The notes beneath the pieces are model-generated. The model ran no database searches, was not told the DNA's origin, and was given only the letters and a program-made list of their open reading frames with translations. A program made the position numbers and the translations under genes. A stretch of DNA of 64,000 nt, taken from assembly GCF_001499965.1 (NCBI RefSeq), contig NZ_LQIT01000019.1, positions 1-64,000 on the forward strand. Reading direction: 5' to 3'. Positions 61,599 through 64,000 of this stretch are shown here, in pieces (the stretch's first letter is position 1; the number at the start of each line of letters is the position of its first letter). The stretch comes from Mycobacterium sp. GA-2829. Its GTDB lineage: Bacteria > Actinomycetota > Actinomycetes > Mycobacteriales > Mycobacteriaceae.

Positions 61599-62961
61599 GT
61601 GCGTAGGACTCCGGGACTCGGCCGGTCAGGACGACCGGACCATGCGCGGCGACCCTGCGTGCGCCGGCCGGGAGCTCACGTTTGCGCATGTTGCGCTCGT
61701 AGTCGAAGTAGTCGACCTGTTGGGTGTGCCGCGGTCGATCGGCGAAATGCCCGATGTACTTTCGTTCGTCGGCAGCAATGGTCTTGTGCATCTCGGTGAT
61801 CGACGGTGGCCGGTAGGTTCCCGCGAGGTAGGCGGCAGCCATCCGGGCCTGGCTTTCCACGAACGGGAACAGCGTGGGGAGCGCCTGAGCAAAGCCCACG
61901 AACACCAGGTCGTCCAGACCTGGCTTGAGCATCCGCTTGTACAGCGGCAGCCGGTTGTCCGGTGCGCTGAGGAACTCGGGATCGAAGAACGGGAAGGTGA
62001 TGTTGTACCCGGTCGCGTAGATGATGACGTCCGCCTCAACCGAGGTGCCGTCGACGAAGTGCACCGTATCGCCGTCCAGGCGTTCGATGTTGCCCTTCGC
62101 GACGGCATCGCCGGCCCCGAGGCGCATCAGCAGCTCGGCGGATTGGGTGGGGTGGGCTTCCAGGAAGTGGTGGTTGGGGGTGGGCAGACCGTAGTGCTCG
62201 GGGTCCCCGAACAGCAGCCGCGCCAACGGACGCATGACCCGCCGCTGCCAGGACAGTGGAATCACGGGCACGGTCCTGGCCAGCTTGTCCGATGTCATGC
62301 CGAAGATGTACTTCGGAACAACCCAGGCTCCAGAACGCGTCGACAGGTACACCGTATTCTGCCAAGACTTTTGGGACAGTTCGGAGACCAGGTCCGCGGC
62401 CGAGTTGCCGATCCCGACAACCACGATGCGCTTGCCCTTGAGGTTCAGTGGCTCGGTGGGATCGATGTAGGCGTGCGAGTGGATGGTCTCGCCGTTGAAC
62501 TCGCCGGGGAAATTCGGGAACCGCGGATCCCAGTGGTGGCCATTGGCGACCACCAGCGCGTCGTACACGCGGCTCTGGCCGTCACTGGTGTCGATGCGCC
62601 AACCGCCACCGGGGAAACGGTGCGCGCGCCGAACCTCGGTGTTGAAGTGGATGTGCTCGCGAAGCCCGAAGGCATCGGTGTAGTCGTCGAGGTAATCCTT
62701 GATCTGCGAGTGGTGCGGGTAGTCCGGGAGATTGGGATCCATCGGAAAGTCTCTGAAGCACAGCAGATCCCGTGAGGTGTCGATGTGCAGCGAGCGGTAC
62801 GAGCTGGAGTGTCCGTTGGGGTTACGGAAGGCCCAGTTGCCGCCCACCCGATCCGAGGATTCGAAAACGTCGAACGAGACTCCCGCGTCACTCAGATTCT
62901 TGGCGGTGGTCAGGCCACTGATACCGGCGCCGATGATGGCGGTACGGGGTGTGGTGTGCAT
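61588..62961 (-). CDS. Flavin-containing monooxygenase/Baeyer-Villiger-like
   Basis: A 457-residue FAD/NADPH monooxygenase. FAD motif AIIGAGISGLTTAKNL at the N-terminus, NADPH motif VVVGIGNSAADLVSELS, and the middle segment FRNPNGHSSSYRSLHIDTS of the FMO family; the Baeyer-Villiger fingerprint FxGxxxHxxxW appears modified (FPGEFNGETIHSH). Either N/S oxidation, hydroxylation or Baeyer-Villiger chemistry is possible. ATG 62961 is chosen because GAGGAG stands just upstream; a TTG 15 nt earlier is less likely. First gene of the minus-strand operon. Confidence 0.87.
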   Translation of the reverse strand: MHTTPRTAIIGAGISGLTTAKNLSDAGVSFDVFESSDRVGGNWAFRNPNGHSSSYRSLHIDTSRDLLCFRDFPMDPNLPDYPHHSQIKDYLDDYTDAFGLREHIHFNTEVRRAHRFPGGGWRIDTSDGQSRVYDALVVANGHHWDPRFPNFPGEFNGETIHSHAYIDPTEPLNLKGKRIVVVGIGNSAADLVSELSQKSWQNTVYLSTRSGAWVVPKYIFGMTSDKLARTVPVIPLSWQRRVMRPLARLLFGDPEHYGLPTPNHHFLEAHPTQSAELLMRLGAGDAVAKGNIERLDGDTVHFVDGTSVEADVIIYATGYNITFPFFDPEFLSAPDNRLPLYKRMLKPGLDDLVFVGFAQALPTLFPFVESQARMAAAYLAGTYRPPSITEMHKTIAADERKYIGHFADRPRHTQQVDYFDYERNMRKRELPAGARRVAAHGPVVLTGRVPESYAHVG

Positions 62962-63004
62962 TGAACTCCTCGTCAAATGTGTCTTCCCTCACGGGTTGGG
63001 ACTG

Positions 63005-63034
63005 ACCGTAGGGACAAAAGCTGACGGAAGTCAA
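63005..63034 (-). promoter_or_regulatory. Candidate promoter of the monooxygenase operon
   Basis: On the minus strand TTGACT (63034-63029) is followed after 18 bp by TACGGT (63010-63005), a reasonable -35/-10 pair, about 45 bp upstream of ATG 62961. Confidence 0.45.
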
Positions 63035-63321
63035 GATTTTCAGCGGATTTTTTTACTCCCTGATCGAATTTGTCACCGTGGGCTTCGGCACTGATGTCGT
63101 TCCGCGCGTCGGCTCGCTGCTCTCGGGTTTCATATCGAGCCGGGTGCGGCCTGAAAGCGCTTCGCTTGGCGCAGTTGACGGCGGCTTGAGGTGCGTCAAT
63201 GCCGCCCTGTGAAAGGTGCGGGGTGGCGTGCAGGCAGTCGACCCAGAGTCGATGCGCCCTTCCTTGACCGGGCCTTGGCGCCCGCGCCTCTCTTGCCACC
63301 GAACGCGATCAGCCCCTACTC

Positions 63322-63339
63322 TTTTAACACGTTTTAAGT
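63322..63339 (+). promoter_or_regulatory. Operator site G, KstR-like
   Basis: TTTTAACACGTTTTAAGT, 26 bp before ATG 63365. It matches the TTTAAC half of the shared consensus, and 63323-63336 (TTTAACACGTTTTA) fits the published KstR pattern TnnAACnnGTTnnA exactly. KstR represses steroid-catabolic genes in mycobacteria. Confidence 0.45.
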
Positions 63340-63364
63340 CACGTCGAGTGGGACGGTGTCACAC

Positions 63365-64000
63365 ATGTCACGTCGTATACAGATCATCTGCGCCTGGTGT
63401 GGCCCGGGAACGGTGGTCGTCACCTTGACCGGCTGGCTGATCGCCGGGATACTCCCGGTCCCGTTGGGGTCGTCCAGCACCACCGAGGAGGTGGTCGGTT
63501 TCTACGCCAACGACATTAGGGTGCTGTTCGGGCTGGTGATCGCGCAATTGGGCATCTGCCTCGTCTTCCCGCTCATCGGCCTGATCGGCTATCGCATGCT
63601 CCGTATCGAAGGGCGCCACCCGCTGCTCACCTTCATCCAGCTCGTGACGGGTGCGGCCACCGGTGTCCTGCTGTTCTTGCCGATGCTGTTGATGGCGGTG
63701 ATCGCGTTCCGGCCGGACCGCCATCCGGAATTGACCGTCACGCTCAACGACATGGCCTGGTTGATCTTCATCACCCCGATCGCGCCGTTCATCATTCAGA
63801 ACATCGTCATCGGCACCGCGATCCTCCGTGACAAGAGGGCGACCTTACCGCGGTGGGTGGGTTACACGAATTTCTGGGTGGCGGCGCTGTTCCTGCCCGA
63901 CCCACTTGCCTTCTTCTTTCACGGCGGACCGTTCTCCTGGCGCGGGGTCTTCGTTTTCTGGTTGGCGCTGACCGCCTACAGCGTGTTCCTGATCGTGATG
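63365..64000 (+). CDS. Six-TM membrane protein, second paralog (partial)
   Basis: The gene starts at ATG 63365 (MSRRIQIICAWCGPGTVVV) and runs off the right edge after 212 codons without a stop. It is a clear paralog of the 242-residue protein at 18961-19689: GWLIAGILPVPLG, LVFPLIGLIGY, IIQNIVIGTAIL, PRWVGYTNFWVA and VFVFWLALTAY occur in the same order. Six hydrophobic segments are expected. It lies behind operator site G. Function unknown. Confidence 0.75.
   Translation, partial: MSRRIQIICAWCGPGTVVVTLTGWLIAGILPVPLGSSSTTEEVVGFYANDIRVLFGLVIAQLGICLVFPLIGLIGYRMLRIEGRHPLLTFIQLVTGAATGVLLFLPMLLMAVIAFRPDRHPELTVTLNDMAWLIFITPIAPFIIQNIVIGTAILRDKRATLPRWVGYTNFWVAALFLPDPLAFFFHGGPFSWRGVFVFWLALTAYSVFLIVM

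Larger units (their letters stand above)
62962..63364. other. Promoter region between divergent units
   Basis: A 403-bp gap between the monooxygenase operon and the second six-TM gene. It contains a promoter-like hexamer pair on the minus strand and operator site G near the plus-strand gene. No gene is seen. Confidence 0.5.

Noticed and set aside
1..64000. CRISPR arrays, rRNA and tRNA genes
   Set aside because: No regularly spaced repeats and no sequence resembling tRNA or rRNA motifs were noticed on either strand.

Overview
The window is high-GC DNA from a mycolic-acid actinobacterium, most likely a fast-growing environmental mycobacterium (Mycolicibacterium-like). The evidence is a complete mce transporter operon (two YrbE permeases, MceA-F, two Mce-associated proteins), paired mycobacterial-type lipoproteins, a PknH-like membrane Ser/Thr kinase, a small ESX-type protein, and many GTG/TTG starts with 4-nt ATGA/GTGA overlaps. 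Rhodococcus or Nocardia cannot be excluded from sequence reading alone. No rRNA, tRNA, CRISPR array, transposase or integrase was seen.

Left part (1-6.1 kb): a plasmid-like or genomic-island block, all on the minus strand. It holds a DUF4192 protein, two small unknown proteins, a DnaB N-terminal-domain protein with a Cys/His-rich partner, and a ParB-family protein. Several genes end in strong GC hairpins. An intergenic module of about 345 bp is present twice, almost identical, in front of two unrelated genes. From 6.1 to 15.9 kb follow a membrane-anchored uracil-DNA-glycosylase-like protein, twin lipoproteins, a kinase whose outer domain resembles an iron-siderophore binding protein, a small ESX-like protein, a degenerate GGDEF membrane protein, a frameshifted XRE regulator and a broken DoxX-like gene.

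Right part (15.9-64 kb): one large lipid/aromatic catabolic region. Its units are: a DUF7064/7065-like protein, an APH-like phosphotransferase and an SDR; a six-TM membrane protein and a double MaoC protein; the mce importer; a plus-strand operon (33.2-42.1 kb) with an SDR, three crotonase-family enzymes, a Rieske dioxygenase alpha/beta pair, a small unknown protein, a thiolase, a ketosynthase-DUF35 fusion and a second thiolase; an SDR plus two acyl-CoA ligases (42.9-47.2 kb); an MBL hydrolase divergent from a phosphotransferase/MaoC/SnoaL-crotonase fusion/acyl-CoA dehydrogenase/CrtI-like/CitE-like operon (48.3-54.6 kb); and a tightly overlapping minus-strand operon with a flavin monooxygenase, TetR, alpha/beta hydrolase, Zn-alcohol dehydrogenase, SDR, F420/FMN-type LLM oxidoreductase and phosphotransferase (63.0-56.1 kb).

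Together these genes fit uptake of a hydrophobic substrate by the Mce complex, oxidation of rings or alcohols (Rieske oxygenase, monooxygenase, ADH, SDRs), CoA activation, and beta-oxidation with thiolytic or retro-aldol cleavage. The substrate cannot be read from the sequence. The most notable observation is a shared AT-rich dyad (consensus WTTTAAC-N3-GAYTMRAA) in most promoter regions of the catabolic units, which suggests one regulator for the whole region, including the importer.
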